From: NCEH01 sp043195195 | GTDB taxonomy: Bacteria > Pseudomonadota > Alphaproteobacteria > Rhizobiales > Xanthobacteraceae | Length of the DNA stretch: 64,000 nt | NCBI RefSeq assembly: GCF_043195195.1 | Contig: NZ_JBAFWT010000003.1 | Span: forward strand, 230,830 to 294,829 | Reading direction: 5' to 3' | Shown: positions 30,291-38,302 of the stretch, one piece after another | Position numbering within the stretch: position 1 is the first letter of the stretch | How the letters are laid out: each line of letters begins with the position of its first letter | Notes under the pieces: model-generated | What the model was told of the DNA's origin: nothing | The model's database searches: none | Seen by the model: the letters and a program-made list of their open reading frames with translations, nothing else | Program-made: the position numbers and the translations under genes

Positions 30291-30911
30291 ATGAATGTGC
30301 CGAAGACACTTCAGACGATAATGGACCGAACCGGATGGAACCAAGACGGGCTAGCGGAGCGTCTCGGAACCACTCAGGCGACCGTTTCCCGCTGGATGAG
30401 CGGTAGCGACCCCAGGGGCGTTAAGCGGGACGCGATCCGCCGTCTCCTTGTTGAGGTCTCGAATGGCGAGATCGATAGCATGGATGTAGCGGAAATTAGC
30501 TCCCGGAACCGACCTATCGGGCGCCTGATCCAAGTTGTTGGGTATGTCGGAGCCGGGGCGGAAGTTTTCGGCTTAGACGATCACGAAAAGGGCGGTGGCC
30601 TAGACGAGATCGAAGCGCCACCTGGCGCGTCCACGCATGCCGTCGCTGTCCGTGTCCGAGGCGAAAGCATGCTGCCAGCCTACCGGGAAGGCGACCACAT
30701 CATTTACGACGAGCTGGCGACTGGCGGCGACATCGCTCGCTACATCAACAAAGAGTGCGTCGTTCGGCTCACTGACGGACGCACATTCATCAAGACCGTC
30801 GTTCGCGGGTCTGAGGACGATTGCTGGACTCTATGGAGCTACAATGCTCCGCCGATGATCGACATGCTCCTAGAATGGGCGGCTAAGGTCCGTTGGGTCG
30901 AGAAGGCTTAG
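30291..30911 (+). CDS. cI: CI-like phage repressor (XRE HTH plus S24 peptidase domain)
   Basis: 206 residues from MNVPKTLQTIMDR. HTH is QDGLAERLGTTQATVSRW (18-35); the LexA-like C-terminal domain has a candidate Ala88-Gly89 cleavage site (VGYVGAGAEV), Ser126 in VRGESMLPAYREGDHI and Lys168 in TFIKTVV. It maintains lysogeny and should self-cleave after RecA activation. A start six codons upstream exists, but the -10-like TATAGC at 30279-30284 would place transcription start at or next to this ATG, suggesting a leaderless mRNA as for lambda cI. Confidence 0.88.
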   Translation: MNVPKTLQTIMDRTGWNQDGLAERLGTTQATVSRWMSGSDPRGVKRDAIRRLLVEVSNGEIDSMDVAEISSRNRPIGRLIQVVGYVGAGAEVFGLDDHEKGGGLDEIEAPPGASTHAVAVRVRGESMLPAYREGDHIIYDELATGGDIARYINKECVVRLTDGRTFIKTVVRGSEDDCWTLWSYNAPPMIDMLLEWAAKVRWVEKA

Positions 30912-31078
30912 TCCCGATCACGAGAGCGTGCTGACTGCCGCCGACGCAATCGTCAGGAAACGTTTTGATGCGAAACGTGTCCTAGAGCGGAACGCTGCGA
31001 CGATTGACGGTGTTGTCAATTTGTCACCCCATATGCATTGTATAGCTACAACGACAGGGGACCGGGGGAGATTGGACA

Positions 31079-31336
31079 ATGGATATGGAGAAGGTAATTA
31101 CCGTTGACATTCAAACACATAGAGAGACTGGGCTAATTCTGGCTACGAGCGACGATATGCCGGGCCTCTATGTGCATGCTCGCACCTTCGACGATCTGGA
31201 GCGGCGTCTGCCGATCGCGGTCAGGGACATATTGGAATTTAAGGGCAACATCGTCGAGTCCGTCGAGATTGTTCGCCGGCCGAATAGCGAGCCCTTCATG
31301 TCCCCACACTTCACGATCAACGCGATCGCTGCGTGA
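31079..31336 (+). CDS. HicB-like/DUF1902 protein
   Basis: 85 residues: VITVDIQTHRETGLILATSDDMPGLYVHARTFDDLERRLPIAVRDIL has the HicB partial RNase-H fold pattern (DMPGL...A.T..DLE). It overlaps the next small gene by 4 nt. Probably the antitoxin half of a toxin-antitoxin-like pair in the immunity region. The 167-nt gap before it (30912-31078) contains the inverted repeat CAATCGTC...GACGATTG and possible -35/-10 elements but no gene. Confidence 0.65.
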   Translation: MDMEKVITVDIQTHRETGLILATSDDMPGLYVHARTFDDLERRLPIAVRDILEFKGNIVESVEIVRRPNSEPFMSPHFTINAIAA

Positions 31337-31527
31337 CGTGCGACGAATATCGGGCCAAACTTAAGCTTCTTGGCCTAATTCCAGTGAAGGCGTCTTATGA
31401 TGGCGCTACTCTGTATCAGGATCGCGACCGGCAACCGCACGTGATCCCGGACCCAGAGGGTTTAAGCGAGATCGAACGATCCGACTTCCTGATGAAGCTC
31501 ATGATACGGATTGGCGCGGAAGACTGA
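31333..31527 (+). CDS. Small partner of the HicB-like protein
   Basis: 64 residues, GTG start: MTCDEYRAKLKLLGLIPVKAS... The size and position suit a HicA-type toxin or accessory, but the HicA motif (GSHH) is missing; instead GATLYQDRDRQPHVIPDPEGL occurs. Function uncertain. Followed directly by a strong terminator. Confidence 0.5.
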   Translation: MTCDEYRAKLKLLGLIPVKASYDGATLYQDRDRQPHVIPDPEGLSEIERSDFLMKLMIRIGAED

Positions 31528-31538
31528 CCAGCAGGACG

Positions 31539-31565
31539 AGCCCGCCCTATCCGGCGGGCTTTTTT
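31539..31565 (+). terminator. Rho-independent terminator
   Basis: AGCCCGCC-CTATCC-GGCGGGCT with 8-bp stem followed by TTTTT. It ends the rightward cI/HicB-like transcription before the rightward early promoter. Confidence 0.85.
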
Positions 31566-31617
31566 GTGCCCGTAAGGCCACTGATCGGCACGGCGCTCCT
31601 GACGATCGAACATTTTT

Positions 31618-31631
31618 ATACGTTTGCGTAT
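31618..31631. promoter_or_regulatory. CI/Cro operator, right side, copy 1
   Basis: ATACGTTTGCGTAT, 12 of 14 bases as in the perfect palindrome at 30208. It lies upstream of the rightward promoter. Confidence 0.65.
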
Positions 31632-31638
31632 TTTTCCT

Positions 31639-31667
31639 CTTCCAATCCTCATACGCATGTGTATTAT
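31639..31667 (+). promoter_or_regulatory. Rightward early promoter with operator copy 2
   Basis: CTTCCA (31639-31644), 17 nt, TATTAT (31662-31667) is a plausible promoter for the right arm. Operator ATACGCATGTGTAT (31651-31664, 13/14 match) fills its spacer and touches the -10 box. CI bound at both right operators would block it. Confidence 0.6.
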
Positions 31668-31698
31668 TGGGTCATCGAACGAGCGATGGGGATCGCAG

Positions 31699-31938
31699 AT
31701 GACCAGAGACCAGGCCGAGACGGCCACCACCACCGAGATCAGAGCCCGCCTCCGGGAGATCAAGAGCCAGATCGCCAGCCTCTCCAAGGTGCATGCGAGC
31801 GCGAAGAACTCTGCCACCTCCGAGCACGGCCGGATGCGCGGCGCCAGCATCGCCCTGATGAAGGTGGAGCGTTGGTGGCTCAACAAGGAACTTGCGACCC
31901 GCACCACCAGCCGGGACGCGCTCCCGGTCGCGGCCTGA
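31699..31938 (+). CDS. First gene of the right arm, small helical protein
   Basis: 79 residues from MTRDQAETATTTEIRARLRE; charged N-terminal helix with IKSQIASLSKVHASAKN and a basic middle. The ATG follows GGGGATCGCAG. Unknown. Confidence 0.6.
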   Translation: MTRDQAETATTTEIRARLREIKSQIASLSKVHASAKNSATSEHGRMRGASIALMKVERWWLNKELATRTTSRDALPVAA

Positions 31939-31948
31939 GGAGGGACAC

Positions 31949-32206
31949 ATGGCCATCGAACAGCCCACCCACATTCGCCGCATCCTCGGCAACCGCTCCA
32001 TGGAGATGACCGAGCCTAACCCGTTCGATCATGCCGCCATCGTCCGCATCACGCGCGAAGACAGCGCAGCGCTCATCGCGGAGATCCGCGCCAACTGGTC
32101 CAACTCTCCTCAATGCCCGGATATGTACGAGGCTGCCGCCCGGGCAAGCCGAAGAATTTCGGCCATCCACGCAGCTCTCTCCAAGGCCAAGGGAGAAGTC
32201 GCATGA
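31949..32206 (+). CDS. Small phage protein
   Basis: 85 residues from MAIEQPTHIRRILGNRSMEM, preceded by GAGGAGGGACAC. Contains DHAAIVRITREDSAALIAEIRANW and a basic C-terminal helix. Overlaps the next membrane ORF by 4 nt. Unknown. Confidence 0.6.
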   Translation: MAIEQPTHIRRILGNRSMEMTEPNPFDHAAIVRITREDSAALIAEIRANWSNSPQCPDMYEAAARASRRISAIHAALSKAKGEVA

Positions 32207-32376
32207 GCACAAATGCAACGCTCCTAATAATCTCGCTCATGAGTTTGGCATTCAATCTCGTCATCTATGGCGTCTGTGCCTATGCCGTGTTCTGGCTTGG
32301 GCACTCCGGATGGTGGTTCTTGCTCGCCATGGTGATCAGCGCCTCTGTCACCGACTCCACAGCACGGGAGGCGTGA
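32203..32376 (+). CDS. 57-residue membrane protein
   Basis: From MSTNATLLIISLMSLAFNLV: two transmembrane helices (about 5-25 and 30-48) with almost no soluble part. Start overlaps the upstream stop (ATGA). Two-span layout fits a small holin or membrane-depolarising protein, but it is expressed in the early arm. Confidence 0.6.
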   Translation: MSTNATLLIISLMSLAFNLVIYGVCAYAVFWLGHSGWWFLLAMVISASVTDSTAREA

Positions 32377-32377
32377 G

Positions 32378-32650
32378 GTGGCAAAGCTGAACGAAGGGCA
32401 GCGCGCGATCCTCACCGATCTGACGGATAGAAGGCGATACGGGCGGCCCGGCGACGGGAAAGATGAAGGATGGGCCACCGCAGTGTGGATCGCAGAAAGC
32501 TGCGACCATTTCTTCGAAACGGAATGGGCGTCCTCTCGACTCCTGACATTGATCAAGAACGGACTTGTCGAGCGCGGCGCCCGTGGCTTTTACCGCATCA
32601 CCGACGCTGGTCGTGCCGCTATCTCTGAAACCGAAAAGACGGAGGGTTAA
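32378..32650 (+). CDS. Winged-helix-like small protein
   Basis: 90 residues, GTG start after GAG: LNEGQRAILTDLTDRRRYG, SRLLTLIKNGLVERGARGFYRITDAGRAAI. The end resembles a winged-helix DNA-binding segment (NGLVERG..YRITDAG). Probably a regulator. Confidence 0.55.
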   Translation: MAKLNEGQRAILTDLTDRRRYGRPGDGKDEGWATAVWIAESCDHFFETEWASSRLLTLIKNGLVERGARGFYRITDAGRAAISETEKTEG

Positions 32651-32653
32651 GTC

Positions 32654-32788
32654 ATGCACGAGATCATCCACCAGATCAGCCGGCGCTCAAAGAAGTTCCG
32701 CGCAGCTCGCAACAATGGGCGAGCCCTTGGCCGCCGCTTTCGGATCGAGATCGATTGGCTGCGGGCTGAATACTGGGAGACCGTGTGA
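32654..32788 (+). CDS. 44-residue basic protein
   Basis: From MHEIIHQISRRSKKFRAARN to WLRAEYWETV; basic and Trp/Tyr-containing. The TGA overlaps the next ATG (TGATG). Unknown. Confidence 0.5.
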   Translation: MHEIIHQISRRSKKFRAARNNGRALGRRFRIEIDWLRAEYWETV

Positions 32789-33069
32789 TGACCGCCGCCT
32801 CTGAAATCACCGAGGCCCGCACCGCGCTCGCCTACCAGTGGCGGGAAAGCCGCGCCGCGCTCCTGGCGACCGCGAAGGCATCCTGCCTCCCGACCGAGCA
32901 ATACAACGCCGTGCTCTCTGCAATCCACCTGATGAACGCGGTCTTTTCCGAAGAAATCGGCGACGCTCTGGAAGCAGAAGCGAGCCGCGTCGAAGATGAC
33001 TCGCCCGCAGAAAACCCGCGCCGCGAACACGGCACCTATACAACAAGTAACGGAATGAGGGCAGCATGA
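32788..33069 (+). CDS. Helical phage protein
   Basis: 93 residues from MTAASEITEARTALAYQWRE; acidic helical (HLMNAVFSEEIGDALEAEASR). The overlap TGATG with the preceding ORF favours this ATG over the GTG one codon upstream. Unknown. Confidence 0.55.
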   Translation: MTAASEITEARTALAYQWRESRAALLATAKASCLPTEQYNAVLSAIHLMNAVFSEEIGDALEAEASRVEDDSPAENPRREHGTYTTSNGMRAA

Positions 33070-33392
33070 AATACCGCAAGGGAGACGTGGTGTCCCTGAC
33101 CGCCACGGTAAAGATGGATTGCAGGGATGGAGACGCGTACGTGTTTTTGTCCGGCGACGGATATTATGCCGATTTTAGCATCCCGCCCGAAGCAACGTCG
33201 GCCGTGCGCTATAAGATCGAGGTCGGAGACATCGTAATCGACGGCGTCATGGAAGGAGCAGTCGTCGCGATTTCCGGCGACCTAGCCTGGACCCGGACGA
33301 CGACGGGGCGAGACATAGTTCTGCCGATAGCGGGCCTCATGCGCGCCCCTGCCAAGACCCATGCCCTGCCCCTCTTGGAGGCTGCGGAATAG
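33066..33392 (+). CDS. Small beta-rich phage protein
   Basis: 108 residues, MKYRKGDVVSLTATVKMDCRDG... with repeated strand patterns (YKIEVGDIVIDGVMEGAVVAI). ATGA overlap upstream. Resembles phage proteins with small barrel folds; unknown. Confidence 0.55.
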   Translation: MKYRKGDVVSLTATVKMDCRDGDAYVFLSGDGYYADFSIPPEATSAVRYKIEVGDIVIDGVMEGAVVAISGDLAWTRTTTGRDIVLPIAGLMRAPAKTHALPLLEAAE

Positions 33393-33394
33393 CC

Positions 33395-34645
33395 ATGGCC
33401 AAGATTATCCGCACTCCCACAAAAGCTACCGGCGGCGTTACCCCGGAAGAACTTGAGAAGATGCGCGCCCACACTGATATGTGGATCAAGCGCGCATTCC
33501 GCACCGACCCGATTGAACCCGAAAAGATCGTCCCCGCGATCAAGGGACTTTATGCGGCGGCTGGACTCAAGGAGCCGCGCATCGTCATTGTATCTTCTCC
33601 GCTCGTGATGGCCTTCGCCTACGGCGCATCGGCCGCGATTTGGCACAATCGTGGGCAGCGCAGCGCGACCCTCAGCGCGACCCGCAGCGCGACCCTCAGC
33701 GCGACCCGCAGCGCGACCCTCAGCGCGACCCGCAGCGCGACCGACAGCGCGACCCGCAGCGCGACCGACAGCGCGACCCGCAGCGCGACCCGCAGCGCGA
33801 CCCGCAGCGCGACCGACAGCGCGACCTACAGCGCGACCGGCAGCGCGACCGACAGCGCGACCGACAGCGCGACCCGCAGCGCGACCCGCAGCGCGACCGA
33901 CAGCGCGACCCGCAGCGCGACCCGCAGCGCGACCCGCAGCGCCGAAAAAGACGCCGCGCGGGCGTGCTTCGAACTGGCGGGGGAATTAGGCCTCATGTGC
34001 GCAGCCCGGTGGGGGAACGTCTACCAGGGCGGGAATATGTGGGCGTCCTACGACAGTTATCTGACCGCCATGCGAGACATCATCGGCCTTCAGCTTCCCG
34101 AGCATGCGGCTTATGCGAGCTGGGAGCAGGCGGCGATCGAGGGCGGGTTTCGCGTCATGCATCCCGAATTTTGCATCGTCAGCGACTTCCCAGAATTCAT
34201 CCGGATCGACGATCAGCGCCGACCGCACTGTGAGGACGGACCGAGCCACAAATGGCGGGACGGATGGTCCCTCTACCACTGGCATGGCACGCGCATCCCG
34301 GCCGAGTGGATTGAGCAGAGGAACAAGCTCACCGCCCAGGTCGCGCTCAAGCAAGAGAACCTTGAGTTGCGGCGAGCGGCTATCGACATAATCGGGTGGA
34401 ATAAGGTTCTGCGCGATCTTGATGCTCACGTGATCGATGAGCACCCGGATCCCGAATGCGGAACCTTGGTCGAGGTTCAGCTTCCCGACCTTGACCGGCG
34501 CAGCCGGTTCATCCGCGCCCGATGCGGTACGGCCCGCGAATTTGCGGTCTGCGTCCCCCTTGAAATCGACACCGTCGTTGCCGGTCAGGCGTGGCTCACG
34601 GGCCTGCCTGTCTCTGAATTCCAGTTTCCCTCAGTGAGGACGTAA
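33395..34645 (+). CDS. DUF6745 protein with 23 tandem SATx repeats
   Basis: 416 residues. The DUF6745 core is seen in YLTAMRDIIGLQLPEHAAY, VMHPEFCIVSDFPEFIRIDDQ, RPHCEDGPSHKWRDGWSLYHWHG and the C-terminal GTLVEVQLPD. Between residues 90 and 181 it carries 23 copies of a tetrapeptide SAT(R/D/L/Y/G), encoded by a 12-bp tandem repeat. The repeat would form a low-complexity linker. DUF6745 proteins are found in actinobacteria and phages; function unknown. Confidence 0.75.
   Translation: MAKIIRTPTKATGGVTPEELEKMRAHTDMWIKRAFRTDPIEPEKIVPAIKGLYAAAGLKEPRIVIVSSPLVMAFAYGASAAIWHNRGQRSATLSATRSATLSATRSATLSATRSATDSATRSATDSATRSATRSATRSATDSATYSATGSATDSATDSATRSATRSATDSATRSATRSATRSAEKDAARACFELAGELGLMCAARWGNVYQGGNMWASYDSYLTAMRDIIGLQLPEHAAYASWEQAAIEGGFRVMHPEFCIVSDFPEFIRIDDQRRPHCEDGPSHKWRDGWSLYHWHGTRIPAEWIEQRNKLTAQVALKQENLELRRAAIDIIGWNKVLRDLDAHVIDEHPDPECGTLVEVQLPDLDRRSRFIRARCGTAREFAVCVPLEIDTVVAGQAWLTGLPVSEFQFPSVRT
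33662..33937 (+). repeat. 23 copies of a 12-bp tandem repeat inside the DUF6745 gene
   Basis: Units read AGCGCGACCNNC, where NNC encodes the varying fourth residue (Arg, Asp, Leu, Tyr, Gly). All three forward frames stay open across the array because 12 is divisible by 3 and no stop arises. The pattern suggests slippage-prone expansion. Confidence 0.9.
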
Positions 34646-34648
34646 CAG

Positions 34649-35143
34649 GTGCGCCGCCTTGACCTGACGGGCCAGAAGTTCGGCCGTCTTGCAGTTGTTT
34701 CGTGCGGCGGTCCCGATGAGAGAGGAGCAATTACATGGGTCTGCGAGTGCTCGTGCGGATCGTCAAAGCGCGCCAGGGGCGCGGATCTGAAGCGTGGGTT
34801 TGTTCAGAGCTGTGGGTGCTGGCGACGCCAGATGCCTGCGACGCGCTCAACTCACGGAGGGTCGAACTCTCGGATTTATAGAATATGGCAGGCAATGCGA
34901 GATAGGACACAGAACCCTCGCGCCAGCAGATACGAGTACTACGGGGGCAGAGGAATATCAGTCTGCGCCGAATGGGAAGATTTCGAAGTCTTCCGAGCAT
35001 GGGCATTGTCTCATGGGTACGCCTCAAACCTATCAATTGACCGCATCGACAATGATGGGAACTACGAGCCCGGAAACTGTCGGTGGGCCACACAGAGAAT
35101 GCAAGTTCTTAACCGTCGAACACGCCATCAGATGATGAAATAG
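34649..35143 (+). CDS. HNH-type homing endonuclease-like protein
   Basis: 164 residues, GTG start. The N-terminal zinc-finger-like region has CECSCGS and SCGCWRRQ. The C-terminal core has YEYYGGRGISVCAEWEDFEVFRAWALSHGY, LSIDRIDNDGNYEPGNCRWAT, the phage HNH variant. Base composition resembles a mobile gene. Likely a free-standing homing endonuclease inserted between right-arm genes. Confidence 0.8.
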   Translation: MRRLDLTGQKFGRLAVVSCGGPDERGAITWVCECSCGSSKRARGADLKRGFVQSCGCWRRQMPATRSTHGGSNSRIYRIWQAMRDRTQNPRASRYEYYGGRGISVCAEWEDFEVFRAWALSHGYASNLSIDRIDNDGNYEPGNCRWATQRMQVLNRRTRHQMMK

Positions 35144-35152
35144 GAGCATGAA

Positions 35153-35509
35153 ATGAAAATCTTGGAAACTCTTGGAGCCCAGGGCGAAGTGCGCATCTAT
35201 CGCATTGATGCGATCCCTTCTGGCGTGAAGCCTATGAAGAAGGAGCGCGGACACTGGATCATTGGCCAGTCCGAGACGCACCATGACCACGTGCTTGTTG
35301 CCGAGCGGGCGCAGGTTTTCGAGGCGGACACCGCTCCGGAGGGCATGCGCATCCTCTATGCGGTTCTCGACAGCGCCGGCACCCTGGAGCACCTGCGCGG
35401 TCACGACACGCACGCGCCGCATGCTTTCGAGCCAGGCGATACGATCATGTTCCGAACGGATCGCGAATATGACCCATACGCCGAACTCGCCCGCCGCGTC
35501 GCGGACTAA
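35153..35509 (+). CDS. Phage protein, cupin-like strands
   Basis: 118 residues: MKILETLGAQGEVRIYRIDAIPSG, HWIIGQSETHHDHVL, EGMRILYAVLDSAG, and HAPHAFEPGDTIMFRTDREYDP. His-containing strands give it a cupin-like look, but the family is not recognised. Confidence 0.6.
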   Translation: MKILETLGAQGEVRIYRIDAIPSGVKPMKKERGHWIIGQSETHHDHVLVAERAQVFEADTAPEGMRILYAVLDSAGTLEHLRGHDTHAPHAFEPGDTIMFRTDREYDPYAELARRVAD

Positions 35510-35512
35510 CCC

Positions 35513-35662
35513 ATGACCGGCGACCTTATCCTCATCTGCATAGGCGCCGCGTGCGCCTACTTGGTCCTCTCTCCCCTGTTCCGTAGGAAACGGGAGCGCG
35601 ACCCACTGGACGATGCCCATAGGGATGTCCCGCACTGGACACCGGAGATGGGCGATGACTGA
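35513..35662 (+). CDS. 49-residue membrane protein
   Basis: MTGDLILICIGAACAYLVLS then PLFRRKRERDP: one transmembrane helix with a basic, then acidic, tail. Starts 3 nt after the upstream stop and overlaps the next gene by 8 nt. Unknown. Confidence 0.55.
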   Translation: MTGDLILICIGAACAYLVLSPLFRRKRERDPLDDAHRDVPHWTPEMGDD

Positions 35663-35813
35663 CCGCGACTTCCACCGCGCGGAAGAGATCATCGGCCGCC
35701 ACATCCAGCAACAGGCGATCATGGCTGAGATCCATGCGCAACAGACATCTGCGGCACGATTGATCGCGCTCCGGATAGAGATTCTCAAGAACAAGGAGCG
35801 GAACCGTGGCTGA
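35655..35813 (+). CDS. 52-residue helical protein
   Basis: From MTDRDFHRAEEIIGRHIQQQ; a single long amphipathic helix rich in Gln/Ala/Arg. Overlaps both neighbours. Unknown. Confidence 0.5.
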   Translation: MTDRDFHRAEEIIGRHIQQQAIMAEIHAQQTSAARLIALRIEILKNKERNRG

Positions 35814-36657
35814 GGCAGCATATCTCGACGAAATTGACCAACTCGACTTGGCGCATACGGCGCGCTATGACCGGGGCGCGGTGCCAGCAGTGCGGACGGC
35901 ATCTCGCGCCGTCGCGCAACGACGTGCCGCATCACCGAAGTCTGATGCCGGCTCGATCCTCGGCGCCATCATGCAGGCGGCGGCCAACCCAGCAATCGAC
36001 GCCGACAAGGTCGAACGCCTGATGGCGATGTATCGCCAGATCCGAGCCGACGAGGCCCGGCAAGCGTACCTAGCCGCCCTCCCCCTGATGCAGAACGAAT
36101 TGCCGATGATCGACCAAAACGGCCGCATCGTCATCAAGGAAAAGGGTGGAGAGCGGGTGATCCAAGAGACCAAATATGCCCGATGGGAAGACATCAACGA
36201 GGCGATCCAGCCCGTCCTATTCCGGTACGGCTTCGGCCTCTCCTTCCGCCTCAGCGCTGCGCCGGATGGAAAGCAGATTGTAACCTGCGTTCTGAGTCAC
36301 CGGGACGGCCACCAGGAAGACACCTCAATCACCCTGATGCACGACAGCACCGGGAGCAAGAACAGCGTCCAGGCTGTCGGCAGCACCATCAGCTATGGCC
36401 AGCGGTATACGGCACGCGCGCTGACGAACTTCCAGAGCAGAGCGCGAGAGGACCGCGACGATGATGGGCAGTCGGCAGTCGGAGCGGCGACTATATCGGC
36501 CGGGCAATTGGACAGTCTACGCGCCCTGATCGATGACACCAAAGCCGATATTCGCAAGTTCTGCGCTCACTTCAAGATCGGCGCCCTGATCGAAATGCCG
36601 GCGGCGGACTTCAGCCGAGCGGTCACCATGCTTGATGCTAAGCGAAAGGCATCGTGA
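35806..36657 (+). CDS. erf: ERF-family single-strand annealing protein
   Basis: 283 residues, GTG start. The ERF core is AAANPAIDADKVERLMAMYRQI, ARQAYLAALPLMQNELPMIDQNGRIVIKEKG, YARWEDINEAIQPVLFRYGFGLSF, and VGSTISYGQRYTARALTNF. It anneals ssDNA with the exonuclease encoded two genes later. C-terminal basic/acidic tail. Stop overlaps the next ATG. Confidence 0.9.
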   Translation: MAEAAYLDEIDQLDLAHTARYDRGAVPAVRTASRAVAQRRAASPKSDAGSILGAIMQAAANPAIDADKVERLMAMYRQIRADEARQAYLAALPLMQNELPMIDQNGRIVIKEKGGERVIQETKYARWEDINEAIQPVLFRYGFGLSFRLSAAPDGKQIVTCVLSHRDGHQEDTSITLMHDSTGSKNSVQAVGSTISYGQRYTARALTNFQSRAREDRDDDGQSAVGAATISAGQLDSLRALIDDTKADIRKFCAHFKIGALIEMPAADFSRAVTMLDAKRKAS

Positions 36658-37664
36658 TGGACCTCGAACTCATCACCATTGAACCGACGAGCGCCCTCGT
36701 CGTTTTCACCACGTCCAAGGCAATCGAACCCTTCCTCGCCAAGGTGCGGGAGGAAATCGATGGGTTTTCCGGCGACATGACGACGGCCAAGGGCCGCGCC
36801 GAAATCAAGTCGATGGCCCACAAGGTCACAAAGGTGAAGAACCGCCTGGAGGCTATCGGGAAACAGCTCGCGGACGATCAGAAGGAAATCCCCAAGAAAA
36901 TCGACGCCACGCGCAAGCTGGTTCGCGACACGCTGGACAAATGGTCCGACGAAGTGCGCAAGCCGGTCACGGAGTGGGAGGAGGCAGAAGAGGCTCGCGT
37001 TGACCGTCACAAGGGCGCTATTGCGCGCATTGAACAGCTTTCCGGCATCGCTCATTTGCAGATCCCAGCCGAGCAATTGCGCAGCGCGCTCGCTGAAGTC
37101 GAAGCCGTGGCTGTCGGACCCGAGTGCGAAGAATATGAAGCAGCCTATGCCAAAGCCAAGGAAGCCGCCGCCGCGGCCCTGACTACCGGCATTGCCGCGC
37201 GCGAACGCTACGACGCCGAACAGGCAGAGCTTGCCGCCCTGCGTGCTGCTGCCGAAGAGCGGGCCAAGAAGGATCGCGAAGAGCAAATCGCCCGCGACGC
37301 GGCGGAAAAGGCAACCCGAGATGCCGAGGCAAAGGCCGCCGCCGAAAAGCAGAAGGCCGAAGACGATGCCCGGCAAGAACGGGAATCTGCGGCGGCACGC
37401 GAATTGGCCCTGAAGCGGGCGGCAGAAGACGCGGAACTTCGCGCTGCCCAGGCAGCCGAGAAGGCGCGCCAAGAACAGGAGGCCGCGCGCATCGCAGAAG
37501 AGGCCGATACCAAGCGGCGCGAAGCGAACAAGGCGCACCGCGCCAAGATCAACCGCGCAGCCCTGGAAGCGCTCGTTGTCGGCGGCATTCCAGAGGACAT
37601 CGCGAAGGAGGTCTTGAAGTTGATCATCCTGCGCGCCGTCCCCGCCATCTCGATTGCCTACTGA
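36657..37664 (+). CDS. Coiled-coil protein of the recombination module
   Basis: 335 residues from MDLELITIEPTSALVVFTTS (ATG in TGATG overlap with erf; GTG one codon earlier also possible). An N-terminal globular part is followed by a very long Ala/Glu/Lys/Arg coiled coil (about 165-285) and a conserved RAKINRAALEALVVGGIPEDIAKEVLKLI end. Such proteins sit between annealing protein and exonuclease in many phages (DUF1351-like). Probable accessory factor. Confidence 0.65.
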   Translation: MDLELITIEPTSALVVFTTSKAIEPFLAKVREEIDGFSGDMTTAKGRAEIKSMAHKVTKVKNRLEAIGKQLADDQKEIPKKIDATRKLVRDTLDKWSDEVRKPVTEWEEAEEARVDRHKGAIARIEQLSGIAHLQIPAEQLRSALAEVEAVAVGPECEEYEAAYAKAKEAAAAALTTGIAARERYDAEQAELAALRAAAEERAKKDREEQIARDAAEKATRDAEAKAAAEKQKAEDDARQERESAAARELALKRAAEDAELRAAQAAEKARQEQEAARIAEEADTKRREANKAHRAKINRAALEALVVGGIPEDIAKEVLKLIILRAVPAISIAY

Positions 37665-37672
37665 GGCCCGTC

Positions 37673-38302
37673 ATGACCATGCAGATCATCGATTGCGTTC
37701 AGGGGACTGATGAATGGTTCCGCGCCCGCGCTGGCATCCCAACGGCCTCTGAATTTTCTACGGTCATGGCGTCTGGTCGCGGCGGCGGCGAGAGCAAGAC
37801 GCGCAGAACTTACATGTTCAAGCTCGCTGGAGAAATCCTGACGGGCGAGCCAATGGAGCGGTTCACGAACGGCGCCATGGAACGTGGCCACGTCATGGAA
37901 GACGAAGCCCGCAGCGCCTACGCGTTCATCAAGGACGTGGAACCGGTGCAGGTCGGCTTCATCGTCAATGGGCAGAAGGGTTACAGCCCTGACAGCCTCG
38001 TGGGCTCTGACGGACTTCTGGAGATCAAGACGGCCGCGCCGCATCTCCTGATTGATAAGCTGTTATCCGGCGAGTTCTCCCCCGAGCATAAGGCCCAATG
38101 CCAGGGTGGCCTGTGGGTGGCAGAGCGGGAATGGATCGACCTTGTCACCTATTGGCCGAAGCTGCCCCCCCTGATCGTTCGGGCCGTCCGTGACGAAGTC
38201 TATATCGCAGGCCTCGCGCGCGCCGTTGCGCAGTTCAACGAAGAACTTGCCGAGGTGGTGGAACAGATCCGCCGCTATGGCGATGGGAAGGCCGCAGCAT
38301 GA
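37673..38302 (+). CDS. YqaJ/lambda-exonuclease-type recombinase nuclease
   Basis: 209 residues: MTMQIIDCVQGTDEWFRARAGIPTASEF opening, AMERGHVMEDEARSAYAF (Glu), SLVGSDGLLEIKTAAP (Asp113, Glu117, Lys119), and HKAQCQGGLWVAEREWIDLVTYWP (Gln). This is the PD-(D/E)XK 5'-3' exonuclease that partners with ERF. Overlaps the following gene by 4 nt. Confidence 0.9.
   Translation: MTMQIIDCVQGTDEWFRARAGIPTASEFSTVMASGRGGGESKTRRTYMFKLAGEILTGEPMERFTNGAMERGHVMEDEARSAYAFIKDVEPVQVGFIVNGQKGYSPDSLVGSDGLLEIKTAAPHLLIDKLLSGEFSPEHKAQCQGGLWVAEREWIDLVTYWPKLPPLIVRAVRDEVYIAGLARAVAQFNEELAEVVEQIRRYGDGKAAA

Noticed and set aside
33658..33944. Repeat array considered as a CRISPR
   Set aside because: Units are 12 bp with no spacers and are in frame within a protein gene. 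No CRISPR array or cas gene was seen in the window.
36567..37538. 323-codon leftward frame opposite the coiled-coil recombination gene
   Set aside because: Gly/Leu/Phe-rich mirror of an Ala/Glu coiled coil; typical antisense artefact.
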